A DNA stretch of 64,000 nucleotides from Nocardioides donggukensis (GTDB lineage: Bacteria > Actinomycetota > Actinomycetes > Propionibacteriales > Nocardioidaceae), in the NCBI RefSeq assembly GCF_014842875.1, contig NZ_JACYXZ010000001.1, forward strand, positions 992,001 to 1,056,000, read 5' to 3'. The notes under the pieces are model-generated. The model was not told the origin of the DNA. It saw only the letters and a program-made list of their open reading frames with translations, and searched no databases. Position 1 is the stretch's first letter. Every line of letters starts with the position of its first letter. Below are positions 18,727-26,782 of the stretch, piece after piece. The position numbers and the translations under genes are program-made.

Positions 18727-19332
18727 GTGCTCGTCTGGTACGCCAGCTACGGGTCGAACCTCGCTCCCGAGCGGTTCGCCTGCTACCTCGAAGGTGGCCG
18801 GCCGGAGGGTGCTGCCCGATCCTGCACCGGCGCCCGCGACAGCACGGCGCCCCGCGACGAGCGAGCGGTCGTGCTCCCCGGCTCGATGTTCTTCGGGTGG
18901 GAGTCGACCACGTGGGGCGGCGGCGTCTCGTTCCTCGACGCCCGGGCCGACGACGTGGCCTACGCCCGGGCCTACCTGGTCACCGAGGAGCAGTTCGCGG
19001 ACGTGGCCGCGCAGGAGATGCACCGCGAGCCGGGCGAGGACCTCGACCTGGCCCATGTGATGGAGCACCGCAGCCACAGCGTCGGCCCCGGGCACTACGA
19101 GACGCTGCACCTGGTGGGCGAGCTGGAGGGCGTGCCGATGCTCACGTTCACCGCGGAGCAGCCCGACGCCATCGCCCGCAACGCGCCCACCGCTCCCTAC
19201 CTGGCCACGATCGTCTCGGGCCTGCGCGAGACGCACGGGTTGGACGACGACGAGGTCTCGGCCTACCTCCACGACAGGCCCGGGATGGACCGGACCTCCC
19301 GTCGGCACCTCGCCGAGCGCGTCCTCGGGTAG
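18727..19332 (+). CDS. Gamma-glutamylcyclotransferase-like fold protein
   Basis: A 201-residue protein starting with VWYASYGSNLAPERF. The YGSNL motif is the glycine-rich phosphate/carboxylate loop of the gamma-glutamylcyclotransferase fold. Enzymes of this fold cleave gamma-glutamyl amides to pyroglutamate, but the substrate here is unknown and I could not place the catalytic glutamate with confidence. Some database relatives carry the label histone deacetylase, which this sequence does not support. The GTG start follows the FrnE-like stop by 4 bases, so kinase, FrnE-like protein and this gene form a likely operon. Its TAG stop coincides with a TAGGCT hexamer that may be the serA -10 box. Confidence 0.65.
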   Translation: MLVWYASYGSNLAPERFACYLEGGRPEGAARSCTGARDSTAPRDERAVVLPGSMFFGWESTTWGGGVSFLDARADDVAYARAYLVTEEQFADVAAQEMHREPGEDLDLAHVMEHRSHSVGPGHYETLHLVGELEGVPMLTFTAEQPDAIARNAPTAPYLATIVSGLRETHGLDDDEVSAYLHDRPGMDRTSRRHLAERVLG

Positions 19333-19335
19333 GCT
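19330..19335 (+). promoter_or_regulatory. Candidate -10 box for serA
   Basis: TAGGCT at 19330-19335 includes the TAG stop of the preceding gene. Transcription from about 19342 would give an 87-base untranslated region before the serA GTG. No -35 box or riboswitch-like structure was recognised in the gap. Confidence 0.35.
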
Positions 19336-19428
19336 CGCCCTCATCGGGCACAGCGTCGTGCACGAGCCTCGGCTCGCTCCGGCGGGTCGCGGGACTCGCA
19401 TCCACGCACGACCACCGAGGACACCGCT

Positions 19429-21018
19429 GTGAGCAAGCCCGTCGTACTCCTGGCAGAAGAGCTCAGCCCGGCCACGGTGGCCGCCCTCGGGCCGGACTTC
19501 GAGATCCGCCGCTGTGACGGCGCCGACCGGTCCGAGCTGCTGGCCGCCATCGGCGAGGCCGAGGCGCTCCTGGTCCGGTCCGCGACCCGGGTGGACGCCG
19601 AGGCCCTGGCCGCGGCGCCCCGGCTGAAGGTGGTCGCCCGCGCCGGCGTCGGGCTGGACAACGTCGACGTCCGGGCCGCCACCCAGTCCGGCGTCATGGT
19701 CGTCAACGCGCCGACCTCCAACATCGTCAGCGCCGCCGAGCTCGCGGTGGCGCTGATGCTGGCGGCCGCCCGGCACGTCAGTCCCGCGCACGCCGCACTG
19801 CGGGCCGGCGAGTGGCAGCGCAGCCGCTACACCGGCACCGAGCTCTACGAGAAGACCGTCGGCATCGTCGGCCTGGGGCGGATCGGGGTGCTGGTCGCCC
19901 AGCGCCTGAGCGCCTTCGGGATGAAGGTGCTCGCCTACGACCCCTACGTGCAGGCCGGTCGGGCGGCGCAGATGGGGGTCCGGCTGGTCGACCTGGACAC
20001 GCTGCTCACCGAGTCGGACTTCATGAGCGTGCACCTGCCGAAGACCACCGAGACGGTCGGCCTGATCGGCGCCGACCAGCTGGCCCGGGCCCGGCCCGGC
20101 CTGGTCCTGGTCAACGCCGCGCGCGGGGGGATCGTCGACGAGGTCGCCCTGCACGACGCCCTGAAGACCGGGCGGATCGCCGCCGCGGGGCTCGACGTGT
20201 TCGCCTCCGAGCCCTGCACCGACAGCCCGCTGTTCGAGCTGGAGAACGTCGTGGCCACGCCGCACCTGGGTGCCTCGACCGAGGAGGCGCAGGAGAAGGC
20301 CGGGCTCGCCGTGGCCCGCTCCGTGCGGCTGGCCCTCTCCGGGGAGCTGGTCCCGGACGCGGTCAACGTGCAGGGCGGCGTGATCGCCGAGGACGTCCGG
20401 CCGGGGATCCCGCTGACCGAGAAGCTGGGCCGCGTCTTCACCGCCCTGGCCGGGGAGGTCGCCCAGCAGGTCGACGTCGAGGTGCGCGGCGAGATCACCG
20501 AGTTCGACGTCAAGGTGCTGGAGCTGGCCGCCCTCAAGGGCGTGTTCAGCGACATCGTGCCGGAGCAGGTCTCCTACGTGAACGCGCCGCTGCTGGCCGC
20601 GGAGCGGGGCACCGCGGTCCGGCTGCTGACCGAGCCGGAGAGCCCCGACCACCGGAACCTGATCACGATCCGCGGCACCCTCGCCGACGGGTCCCAGGTC
20701 TCGGTGAGCGGCACGCTGATCGGGATCAGCCAGCGGGAGCGGCTGGTCGAGGTGAACGGGTTCGACCTCGACATCGAGCCGACCGACCACCTGGCGTTCC
20801 TGCGCTACGAGGACCGACCGGGGATGGTCGGCACCGTGGGCGGGATCCTCGGCGACGCCAAGGTGAACATCGCCGGCATGCAGGTGGCCCGCGATGCGAA
20901 GGGCGGTGCGGCGCTGGTGGCGCTGTCGGTCGACTCCGCGATCGCCGCCGAGACCCTGGCCGAGATCGCCCTGGCGATCGACGCGGAGTCCGTGCGCGCG
21001 GTCGACCTGACCCTCTGA
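19429..21018 (+). CDS. serA: D-3-phosphoglycerate dehydrogenase
   Basis: SerA oxidises 3-phosphoglycerate with NAD+ in the first step of serine synthesis. The 529-residue length marks the long actinobacterial type. Order of parts: substrate domain, Rossmann domain with GIVGLGRIGVLVAQR (about residue 145), catalytic Arg in NAARGGIVDE, Glu in ASEPCTDSPL and His in TPHLGAST, then an intervening ASB domain (about 320-450) and a C-terminal ACT domain opening LAFLRYEDRPGMVGTVGGIL. The ACT domain is where serine feedback acts in this family. The GTG start is preceded by a weak GAGGAC ribosome binding site. The gene converges on the yczR-like regulator. Confidence 0.96.
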   Translation: MSKPVVLLAEELSPATVAALGPDFEIRRCDGADRSELLAAIGEAEALLVRSATRVDAEALAAAPRLKVVARAGVGLDNVDVRAATQSGVMVVNAPTSNIVSAAELAVALMLAAARHVSPAHAALRAGEWQRSRYTGTELYEKTVGIVGLGRIGVLVAQRLSAFGMKVLAYDPYVQAGRAAQMGVRLVDLDTLLTESDFMSVHLPKTTETVGLIGADQLARARPGLVLVNAARGGIVDEVALHDALKTGRIAAAGLDVFASEPCTDSPLFELENVVATPHLGASTEEAQEKAGLAVARSVRLALSGELVPDAVNVQGGVIAEDVRPGIPLTEKLGRVFTALAGEVAQQVDVEVRGEITEFDVKVLELAALKGVFSDIVPEQVSYVNAPLLAAERGTAVRLLTEPESPDHRNLITIRGTLADGSQVSVSGTLIGISQRERLVEVNGFDLDIEPTDHLAFLRYEDRPGMVGTVGGILGDAKVNIAGMQVARDAKGGAALVALSVDSAIAAETLAEIALAIDAESVRAVDLTL

Positions 21019-21028
21019 GGGGCCCGGC

Positions 21029-22477
21029 TCAGGCGACCATCACCCGGTCCGGCTCCCCACCTCGGCCCTCCCGCCCGGAGCGGGCCACGGCCCAGGCCCG
21101 GCCCAGCCTGCGCACGGCCTCCTCGAGCTCGTCGGCCGGCCGGGTCCACGGCAGCCGCACGAAGTGCTCGTGGCCGCCGGCCCGGGCGAAGACCGGGCCG
21201 GGCGCCAGCGCCACGCCGAGCGCCTCGGCCTCCGCGACGACGCGCGAGGACAGCGGCACCGGCAGTCGGCACCACAGGGCCAGCCCGCCGCCGGGCAGCC
21301 GGAACTCCCAGTCCGGCAGCTCGGCCCGCACCGCGGCGGCCAGCCGGTCCCGCTGCTCGCGCAGCCGGTCGCGGTGGGCGGCCACGACCGGCTCGGGGTC
21401 CGCGAGCAGCCGGGTGAGGGTCAGCTGCTCGAGCACCGGAGCCCCCAGGTCGAGCATGAGCCGCGCCCGGGTGACCGCGTCCCGGCGACCGTGCGGGACC
21501 CGGATCCAGCCCAGGCGCAGGCCTCCCCACATCATCTTGCTCGCGCTGCCCACCGTCACCGCCTCGCCGCCAGCCTCCTCCACGTGGGCGGCCATCGGAC
21601 GTGGCATCGGCTGCCCGTCGAGGGCCAGCGACTGGTGCGCCTCGTCGACGATGGCCAGGGTGCGGGAGCGGGCCAGCTCGCGGGCGTAGCGGGCGCGGTC
21701 GGCGTCGGACATCAGGTTGCCCGTGGGGTTCTGGAAGTCCGGGACGAGGTAGGCGGCGGTGGGGGAGGCCTGCCGGATCGCCGCGGCGACCGCGTCGAGG
21801 TCCCAGCCGTCCGGGTCCACCGCGGTCCCGACGATCCGGGTCGAGCGCTGGGTCAGGGCGTGGACGGCGTTCGGGTAGCCCGGGGTCTCGACGAGCACCC
21901 GGTCCCCGGGGTCGGTGCAGGCGCGGGCGACCACGGCCGTCCCGGCGAGGGCGCCCGGGGTGACCATCACCTGGTCCGGGTCCGTGGGCAGGCCGCGCGC
22001 GTCGTACCGGGCCGCGATCGCGCGCTGCAGCTCCGGCAGGCCGGCGGGGAAGTAACCGTGCCCCGAGAGGTAGGCCGGCAGGTCGGTGAGGGCGGCCTCG
22101 TAGGCGGCCGCCAGCCCGGGTGGGGCGGAGGCCGCGGCACAGGTGAGGTCGATCAGGTCCCGCCCGCCCGCCCGAGGGGTCAGTGTCCGGTCCGTGGCCC
22201 GGTCCGGCCCGCCCGGCAGCCGGGTGAAGGTGCCGGCGCCCTGGCGGGCCTCGGCGTAGCCACGCTCCCGGAGCTCGGCGTAGGCGCGGGTGACGGTGGT
22301 CCTGCTGACCGCCAGCGCCGCGGTCAGGTCCCGCTCGCTGGGGAGCCGGGTCCCGTGCGGGATCCGACCGTCGGTGACCAGCATGCGCAGGGCGTCGGCG
22401 AGACCGACGTAGGCCGGGCTGCGGGGGAAGTCGCCGACCAGGGTGGCCACCCGACCGGCGGTGACGAGGGTGCTCAT
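21029..22477 (-). CDS. MocR-type (GntR HTH + aminotransferase) regulator, YczR-like
   Basis: A 482-residue fusion of a GntR winged-helix domain (about residues 20-90, with PSERDLTAALAVSRTTVTRAYAEL) and a class-I aminotransferase-like domain that binds PLP through the lysine in GSASKMMWGGLRLGW. MocR proteins sense a PLP-linked signal and regulate neighbouring genes. The frame extends further upstream, but the ATG at 22477 fits the start of the HTH domain. The gene is divergent from a YczE-type membrane protein gene with 61 bases between them. This regulator-target pair is recurrent in bacteria, hence the YczR label. A perfect 6-base inverted repeat in the gap is the likely operator. Confidence 0.88.
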   Translation of the reverse strand: MSTLVTAGRVATLVGDFPRSPAYVGLADALRMLVTDGRIPHGTRLPSERDLTAALAVSRTTVTRAYAELRERGYAEARQGAGTFTRLPGGPDRATDRTLTPRAGGRDLIDLTCAAASAPPGLAAAYEAALTDLPAYLSGHGYFPAGLPELQRAIAARYDARGLPTDPDQVMVTPGALAGTAVVARACTDPGDRVLVETPGYPNAVHALTQRSTRIVGTAVDPDGWDLDAVAAAIRQASPTAAYLVPDFQNPTGNLMSDADRARYARELARSRTLAIVDEAHQSLALDGQPMPRPMAAHVEEAGGEAVTVGSASKMMWGGLRLGWIRVPHGRRDAVTRARLMLDLGAPVLEQLTLTRLLADPEPVVAAHRDRLREQRDRLAAAVRAELPDWEFRLPGGGLALWCRLPVPLSSRVVAEAEALGVALAPGPVFARAGGHEHFVRLPWTRPADELEEAVRRLGRAWAVARSGREGRGGEPDRVMVA

Positions 22478-22495
22478 GCAGGCCACTGTCTCACG

Positions 22496-22520
22496 ATTGG
22501 CTATTTGATTCCATGCCAAT
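22496..22520. promoter_or_regulatory. Inverted repeat between yczR-like and yczE-like genes
   Basis: ATTGGC at 22496-22501 and GCCAAT at 22515-22520 form perfect 6-base arms with a 13-base AT-rich spacer. It lies between the divergent starts in an otherwise GC-rich gap, which fits an operator for the MocR regulator. Confidence 0.6.
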
Positions 22521-22538
22521 GCCGGGCACGCTGGGCAC

Positions 22539-23225
22539 ATGCCGTTCCGCACCACCAGCCGCCCCGCGCGCCGTACCCTCGCCGACCTCGGCCCGGTCGC
22601 CCAGGTCCGGGCCGGGCGCCTGGGCCGGCGGCTGCCGCAGCTGTTCCTCGGCCTGGTGCTGTACGGCGTCTCGCTGGGCCTGATGGTCCGGGGCGACCTC
22701 GGCCTGGCTCCCTGGGACGTGCTGCACTCGGGTCTGGTGCGCCTGGTCCCGGTCACGCTCGGGCAGATGGTCGTCCTGATGAGCTTCGTGGTGCTGCTGC
22801 TGTGGGTGCCGCTCCGGGAGAAGCCGGGCCTGGGGACGGTGGCCAACGCCCTCGTGGTGGGCGTCGCGGCCGACGCGACGCTGGCCGTGCTGGACCGGCC
22901 GGACGGACTGGCGCTGCGGGTGACGCTGCTCGTGCTGGGCGTGCTCCTCAACGGTCTGGCCACCGCGCTCTACATCGGCTCGCAGTTCGGCCGCGGCCCG
23001 CGGGACGGGCTGATGACCGGGTTGGCCCGCACGACGGGCTGGTCGCTGCGCACGGTCCGCACCGGGCTCGAGGTCGGCGTCGTGCTGATCGGGCTGCTGC
23101 TCGGCGGGATCCTCGGTGTGGGCACGGTGCTCTACGCCCTCGCGATCGGCCCCCTCGCCCAGCTGCTGCTCCCGGCATGCATCGTCGAGCTGGATCCGAC
23201 ACCGCGCCGGGTTCCCTTGCCATGA
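22539..23225 (+). CDS. YczE/YyaS/YitT-family membrane protein
   Basis: A 228-residue integral membrane protein with about five hydrophobic segments (for example LFLGLVLYGVSLGLMVRG and MVVLMSFVVLLLWVPL). It carries the family features LGLAPWDVLHSGL after the first segment and GSQFGRGPRDGLM in the middle. The transported or sensed molecule is unknown. The N-terminal 35 residues are basic and cytosolic. Its divergent partner is a MocR-type regulator, the conserved arrangement for this family, so it is probably under that regulator's control. The DUF294-type gene follows after 7 bases. Confidence 0.85.
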   Translation: MPFRTTSRPARRTLADLGPVAQVRAGRLGRRLPQLFLGLVLYGVSLGLMVRGDLGLAPWDVLHSGLVRLVPVTLGQMVVLMSFVVLLLWVPLREKPGLGTVANALVVGVAADATLAVLDRPDGLALRVTLLVLGVLLNGLATALYIGSQFGRGPRDGLMTGLARTTGWSLRTVRTGLEVGVVLIGLLLGGILGVGTVLYALAIGPLAQLLLPACIVELDPTPRRVPLP

Positions 23226-23232
23226 TGGGCGG

Positions 23233-25101
23233 GTGGCCCTGGACGTCGAGCTCGCCGAGATCCGCTCGTTCCTGGCCGGGCACCCGCCCTTCGACCAGCT
23301 GCCCGGTCCGGTGCTCGACGCGCTGCCCCGGTCGCTGGCCATCGAGTACTTCCGCCGCGGCACGCTGATCCTGGCCCGGGGGGAGCAGCCGACCCGGCTG
23401 CTCGTCGTGCGCTCGGGAGCGGTCGACGTGCACGACCGGGACGGTCTGCTCGTGGACCGCGGCGGGGCCGGCACCTGTGTCGGCGGACGTGCCCTGGTGG
23501 CCGGGGAGGTCTCCCACGACCAGGTCAGCGCCTTCGAGGACACGCTGGTGCTGTCCCTGCCGGCCGCGGCGTTCGAGACCCTGCGGGCCGCGCACCCGGT
23601 GCTGACCCGGTTCTTCGCGCCCCCCGACGAGGAGCGGCTCGGCCGTGCGGCGGTCGTGCGGCGCGCCGGTGCCCGAGACGGCTCGGTGCTGCGGACCCAC
23701 GTCCGCGACCTGGTCCGCCGGAGCCCGGTCACGGTGTCCGGTGCCGCCTCGGTCACCGAGGCCGCGCGGGTGATGGCGCAGGAGCGGGTCTCCTCGCTGC
23801 TCGTGCTGGTGGACGGCCGGCTGGCCGGCATCCTCACCGACCGCGACCTGCGGACCCGGGTCCTGGCCGCCGGTCGGGACCCGGGCGTGCCCGTGGCGGA
23901 GGTGATGACCCGCGACCCGGTCGGGACCCCGCCCGACGCGCTGGCCCTGGACGTGCTGCTCGAGCTGGTGACCCGCAACATCCACCACCTGCCGGTGGTC
24001 AGCGAGGGCCGCCCGATCGGGATGGTCACCGCCACCGACCTGCTCCACCTCGAGCAGGCGAACCCGGTCTACCTGGTCGGTGACATCCAGCGGGCCCCCG
24101 ACGAGCAGGCGGTAGCCCGACTCGGCGGCCGTCTGGGCGAGGTCGTGGAGAGCCTGGTCGACCAGGACGCCTCCGCCGACGACATCGGCCGGATCCTGAC
24201 GCTGGTCGGCGACGCCGTCGAGCGCCGGCTCCTCGAGCTGGCCGAGGGCCGGCTCGGGACGCCGCCGGTGCCCTACGCCTGGCTGTCCCTGGGCTCCCGG
24301 GCCCGGCGCGAGCAGGCCCTGCACGCCGACCAGGACCATGCGCTGCTGCTCGACGACGCCGCCGGCGCCGAGCACGCGGCGTACTTCGCGACCCTGGCCG
24401 AGGACGTCACCAGGGGGCTCGAGGCGGCCGGCTACCCGCGCTGCCCGGGGGAGGTGATGGCGACCAACCCGGCCCGCCGGGTGCCGCTCCGGGCCTGGCG
24501 GCACCAGTTCACCAGCTGGTTGGACCGACCCTCGCCCGAGGCGGTGCTCCAGGCCAGCATCTACTTCGACCTCCGGCACGTGCACGGGGAGGAGCGGCTC
24601 ACCTCGCTCCTCCTCGACCACGTGCGGGACTCCGCGCGGTCGGCCACGCTGTTCCTGGCCCACCTCGCGAAGGAGGCGGCCGCCCACCCGCCGCCGCTGG
24701 GCTTCTTCCGGGGCCTGGTGCTGGAGAAGGCCGGCGCGCACCGGGACACGCTCGACATCAAGCGCGGCGGGGCCGGCCTGGTGGTCAAGGTGGCCCGGGT
24801 CCACGCCCTGGCCGTGGGCTCGCCCGCGACCAACAGCCGGACCCGGCTCGGCGACGCGGTCGGTGCCGGCGTGCTCAGCGAGGCCCTCGGCGCGGACCTG
24901 CGCGACGCGTGGGAGTTCCTGTCGTTCGTGCGGCTGCGCCACCAGGCCGGGCAGGTCCGGGAGGGGGTCGAGGCCGACAACTTCGTGGCGCCGGACGAGC
25001 TCAGCTCCTTCGAGAAGCGGCACCTCCGGGAGGCGTTCGCGGTGGTGCGCACCGCCCAGGGAGCGCTCGGGCAGCGCCACCCGCTGCACGCGGTGCCGTG
25101 A
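23233..25101 (+). CDS. cNMP-binding / CBS pair / DUF294 nucleotidyltransferase-like protein
   Basis: A 622-residue cytosolic multidomain protein. Order: cyclic-nucleotide-binding-like domain (about residues 20-130), two CBS domains (about 155-280, with ILTDRDLRTRVLA and GMVTATDLLHLE), and a DUF294 nucleotidyltransferase domain with GSRARREQALHADQDHALLL (about 355), followed by the DUF294 C-terminal helical domain. The nucleotidyltransferase motif resembles that of GlnD-type enzymes, so it may modify a protein or nucleotide in response to a small ligand; the real reaction is unknown. The GTG at 23233 fits the start of the first domain, and CATGAT lies 6 bases upstream. The stop overlaps the exonuclease start (GTGA). 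Confidence 0.85.
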   Translation: MALDVELAEIRSFLAGHPPFDQLPGPVLDALPRSLAIEYFRRGTLILARGEQPTRLLVVRSGAVDVHDRDGLLVDRGGAGTCVGGRALVAGEVSHDQVSAFEDTLVLSLPAAAFETLRAAHPVLTRFFAPPDEERLGRAAVVRRAGARDGSVLRTHVRDLVRRSPVTVSGAASVTEAARVMAQERVSSLLVLVDGRLAGILTDRDLRTRVLAAGRDPGVPVAEVMTRDPVGTPPDALALDVLLELVTRNIHHLPVVSEGRPIGMVTATDLLHLEQANPVYLVGDIQRAPDEQAVARLGGRLGEVVESLVDQDASADDIGRILTLVGDAVERRLLELAEGRLGTPPVPYAWLSLGSRARREQALHADQDHALLLDDAAGAEHAAYFATLAEDVTRGLEAAGYPRCPGEVMATNPARRVPLRAWRHQFTSWLDRPSPEAVLQASIYFDLRHVHGEERLTSLLLDHVRDSARSATLFLAHLAKEAAAHPPPLGFFRGLVLEKAGAHRDTLDIKRGGAGLVVKVARVHALAVGSPATNSRTRLGDAVGAGVLSEALGADLRDAWEFLSFVRLRHQAGQVREGVEADNFVAPDELSSFEKRHLREAFAVVRTAQGALGQRHPLHAVP

Positions 25102-25748
25102 GGTCGGCTCCCGAGGGCCGGACGCCGGCCGGTCGGCTGCGACTGCTCGCCGTCGACGTCGAGACCACCGGGCTCGACCCGGCCCGGGACGCCCTGCTGG
25201 CGGTCGGCTTCGTCCCCGTCGACGGCACCCGGGTCGATCTGCGTGGCGCCCGCCGGGTCGTGGTCCGTCACGACGGCGACCCGGGCCCCTCCGTCGCGCT
25301 GCACGGTCTGACGCACGACGTCCTCTCGGACGGGGTGCCGCTCGAGCAGGTCCTGGCCGAGCTGCTCGCGGCCCTCGCGGGCCGGGTGCTGCTGGCCCAC
25401 CACGCCCCGCTCGAGATCGGCTTCCTCGACGCGGCGTGCCGGCGGCTGACCGGAAGCCCGCTGCGGACCCCGGTGGTGGACACCGTCGCGCTGCAGCGAC
25501 GGCTGGTGACCTCGGCCTGGGAGCCCGAGCCGGCCCCCGGGTCCCTGCGGCTGTGGGCCGCACGGCGCCGCTTCGGCCTCCCGGACGTGCCGGCCCACGA
25601 CGCGCTCTCCGACGCGATCGCGTGCGCCGAGCTCTACCTCGCGCAGGTGGCCGAGCTCACCGCGGCCGGTGGCGGGCAGGAGCCGACCCTGTCCCGGCTC
25701 CGCGCTACCGGCGGGTGGCGATCAGCGCTGCGGCGTCGCTGGCGATGA
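25098..25748 (+). CDS. DnaQ-like 3'-5' exonuclease
   Basis: A 216-residue DEDD-family exonuclease related to the proofreading subunit of DNA polymerase III. ExoI is DVETTGLD, ExoII lies in HHAPLEIGFLDAAC, and ExoIII is HDALSDAIA with the His-x4-Asp spacing of the DEDDh subfamily. It has no polymerase-binding tail, so it is probably a stand-alone nuclease. The GTG start overlaps the TGA of the DUF294 protein, and this pair is commonly linked in bacteria, suggesting joint action. Its 3' end overlaps the convergent methyltransferase gene by 44 bases. Confidence 0.87.
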   Translation: MRSAPEGRTPAGRLRLLAVDVETTGLDPARDALLAVGFVPVDGTRVDLRGARRVVVRHDGDPGPSVALHGLTHDVLSDGVPLEQVLAELLAALAGRVLLAHHAPLEIGFLDAACRRLTGSPLRTPVVDTVALQRRLVTSAWEPEPAPGSLRLWAARRRFGLPDVPAHDALSDAIACAELYLAQVAELTAAGGGQEPTLSRLRATGGWRSALRRRWR

Positions 25749-26271
25749 GCACCTCGACCGCGGTGAACCGCTTGTCGGTCAGCCACTGCTCCCGCAGCGT
25801 GTCCACCCGGCCGCCGGTCAGCGGCGGCCACATCTCACAGGGGGCGAAGTCGTCGAGCACGACCAGGCCGCCCGGCTCGACCAGGTCGGCCACCGCGTCC
25901 GGAGTGACCTCGGCGGGGGTGCCCGAGTCGAGGAAGAGCAGCGAGAACGGACCCTGGTCGCGCAGCGTCGACCAGTCGGCCGCGCGCACCTCCACCCTGG
26001 GGTCGTCGGTGAAGATCTCGGCCGCCGCCTCGGCCAGCCGCGGGTCGAGCTCGGCGGTGAGGATCCGCGCGCCCTCGGGAACGCCGGAGCGCAGCCAGGC
26101 GGTGCCGACGCCGGTGCCGGTGCCGAACTCGGCGAGCGTCCCGCTCCGGGTGGCGGCCAGCGCGGCGAGCAGGCGGCCGGTCTCGTTGCGGCAGAACGAG
26201 ACGTAGCCGGCGCGGCGCGAGGTGTCGAACGCGCGGGAGACGATCGCGGGCAGCTCGGGGGGTGCACTCAT
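25705..26271 (-). CDS. Class I SAM-dependent methyltransferase (O-methyltransferase-like)
   Basis: A 188-residue methyltransferase. Motif I, which binds S-adenosylmethionine, is LAEFGTGTGVGTAWL (about residue 45); the acidic loop after strand 2 is AELDPRLAE, and LLFLDSGTPAEV is the strand-4 region typical of O-methyltransferase family 3. The substrate is unknown. The start at ATG 26271 was chosen because upstream sequence in the same frame belongs to the leuB leader region and does not fit the fold. The gene is divergent from the leu leader and its 3' end overlaps that of the exonuclease. Confidence 0.8.
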   Translation of the reverse strand: MSAPPELPAIVSRAFDTSRRAGYVSFCRNETGRLLAALAATRSGTLAEFGTGTGVGTAWLRSGVPEGARILTAELDPRLAEAAAEIFTDDPRVEVRAADWSTLRDQGPFSLLFLDSGTPAEVTPDAVADLVEPGGLVVLDDFAPCEMWPPLTGGRVDTLREQWLTDKRFTAVEVLIASDAAALIATRR

Positions 26272-26354
26272 GGGGGGAGTCTTCCATTTCGGGACGATCG
26301 TCTCGACATGCGAACAGTTGTGGAAACCCGACTGCGTGCCCGGGCCCGGCGGCG

Positions 26355-26360
26355 TACCGT
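26355..26360 (+). promoter_or_regulatory. -10 box for the leu leader
   Basis: TACCGT at 26355-26360 keeps the TA-n3-T consensus. Transcription from about 26367 would leave only four bases before the leader ATG at 26371. No convincing -35 box was found. Confidence 0.45.
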
Positions 26361-26370
26361 CTGTCCCATC

Positions 26371-26415
26371 ATGCGGAGCGTGTTCGTACTCATCGACTGC
26401 CGCGGCGGGGCCTGA
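26371..26415 (+). CDS. leu/ilv leader peptide (14 aa)
   Basis: The frame encodes MRSVFVLIDCRGGA and ends in TGA. Codons 4-8 read Val-Phe-Val-Leu-Ile, a cluster of branched-chain residues as expected for a leader that senses Val, Leu and Ile tRNAs. It begins close to a predicted transcription start and is followed 2 bases after its stop by a strong hairpin. The downstream genes are a 41-residue protein, leuB and ilvE, so its role as an attenuator leader for them is a reasonable inference. Confidence 0.6.
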   Translation: MRSVFVLIDCRGGA

Positions 26416-26417
26416 CC

Positions 26418-26457
26418 GGAGGCCACCTCGCCGCGGTGTTCGGCGTGGACGGCCTCC
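26418..26457 (+). terminator. Long hairpin after the leu leader peptide
   Basis: GGAGGCC at 26418-26424 pairs perfectly with GGCCTCC at 26451-26457, with an inner CGCCG/CGGCG stem. It is followed by CTCTCTCC rather than a T run. It may be an attenuator without a strong U tract or a pause hairpin. From 26458 to 26646 I see no gene and no further clear structure. Confidence 0.45.
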
Positions 26458-26646
26458 CTCTCTCCACCGGATCGTTCCCGGCCGCCGATCGGCCCGCCGG
26501 CCCGATCCACCGTTCACCGCCTCCGCAACGGGCACGCCGGCAGCACGCGTGACCCGCACCTCCTGGTCCCGGGCGGCCCACCGGCCGCCCCTCCGCCCGT
26601 CGCGAGGCACCGTCCGCACGAGCACACCAGAACCAGGAGCAGACCC

Positions 26647-26772
26647 ATGTACGACATGTATCCCGAGTGGGGCCCGGCCAGCCACAACCCCGAGAACCCG
26701 TTCAGCCACGAGGCCGTGCAGGCCGCGCTTGACCTGCGAGACAACGGTGGCCCCAGCCCGGAGGACAACTAG
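26647..26772 (+). CDS. 41-residue protein between leu leader and leuB
   Basis: I do not recognise a named family. The product begins MYDMYPEWGPASHNPENPF and ends GGPSPEDN. It is polar, rich in Asn, Pro and aromatic residues, with a short helical centre (HEAVQAALDLRDNG), and has no membrane segment or signal peptide. The ATG has a good AGGAG ribosome binding site. The TAG stop is 9 bases before the leuB ATG and also forms the start of a TAGTCT hexamer. It lies downstream of the leader peptide, so it is probably the first real gene of a leuB-ilvE transcript. Its codon use is typical of the organism, supporting translation. Confidence 0.65.
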   Translation: MYDMYPEWGPASHNPENPFSHEAVQAALDLRDNGGPSPEDN

Positions 26773-26782
26773 TCTCCGCCCA
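26770..26782 (+). promoter_or_regulatory. -10 box of a possible leaderless leuB promoter
   Basis: TAGTCT at 26770-26775 ends 6 bases before the leuB ATG and begins with the stop codon of the 41-residue gene. It would allow leuB to be transcribed independently of the leader. Confidence 0.45.

Noticed and set aside
19358..19432. A 24-codon upstream frame ending across the serA start codon
   Set aside because: Composition is Arg/Pro/Ala without serine codons, no ribosome binding site, and overlap with the start can occur by chance.
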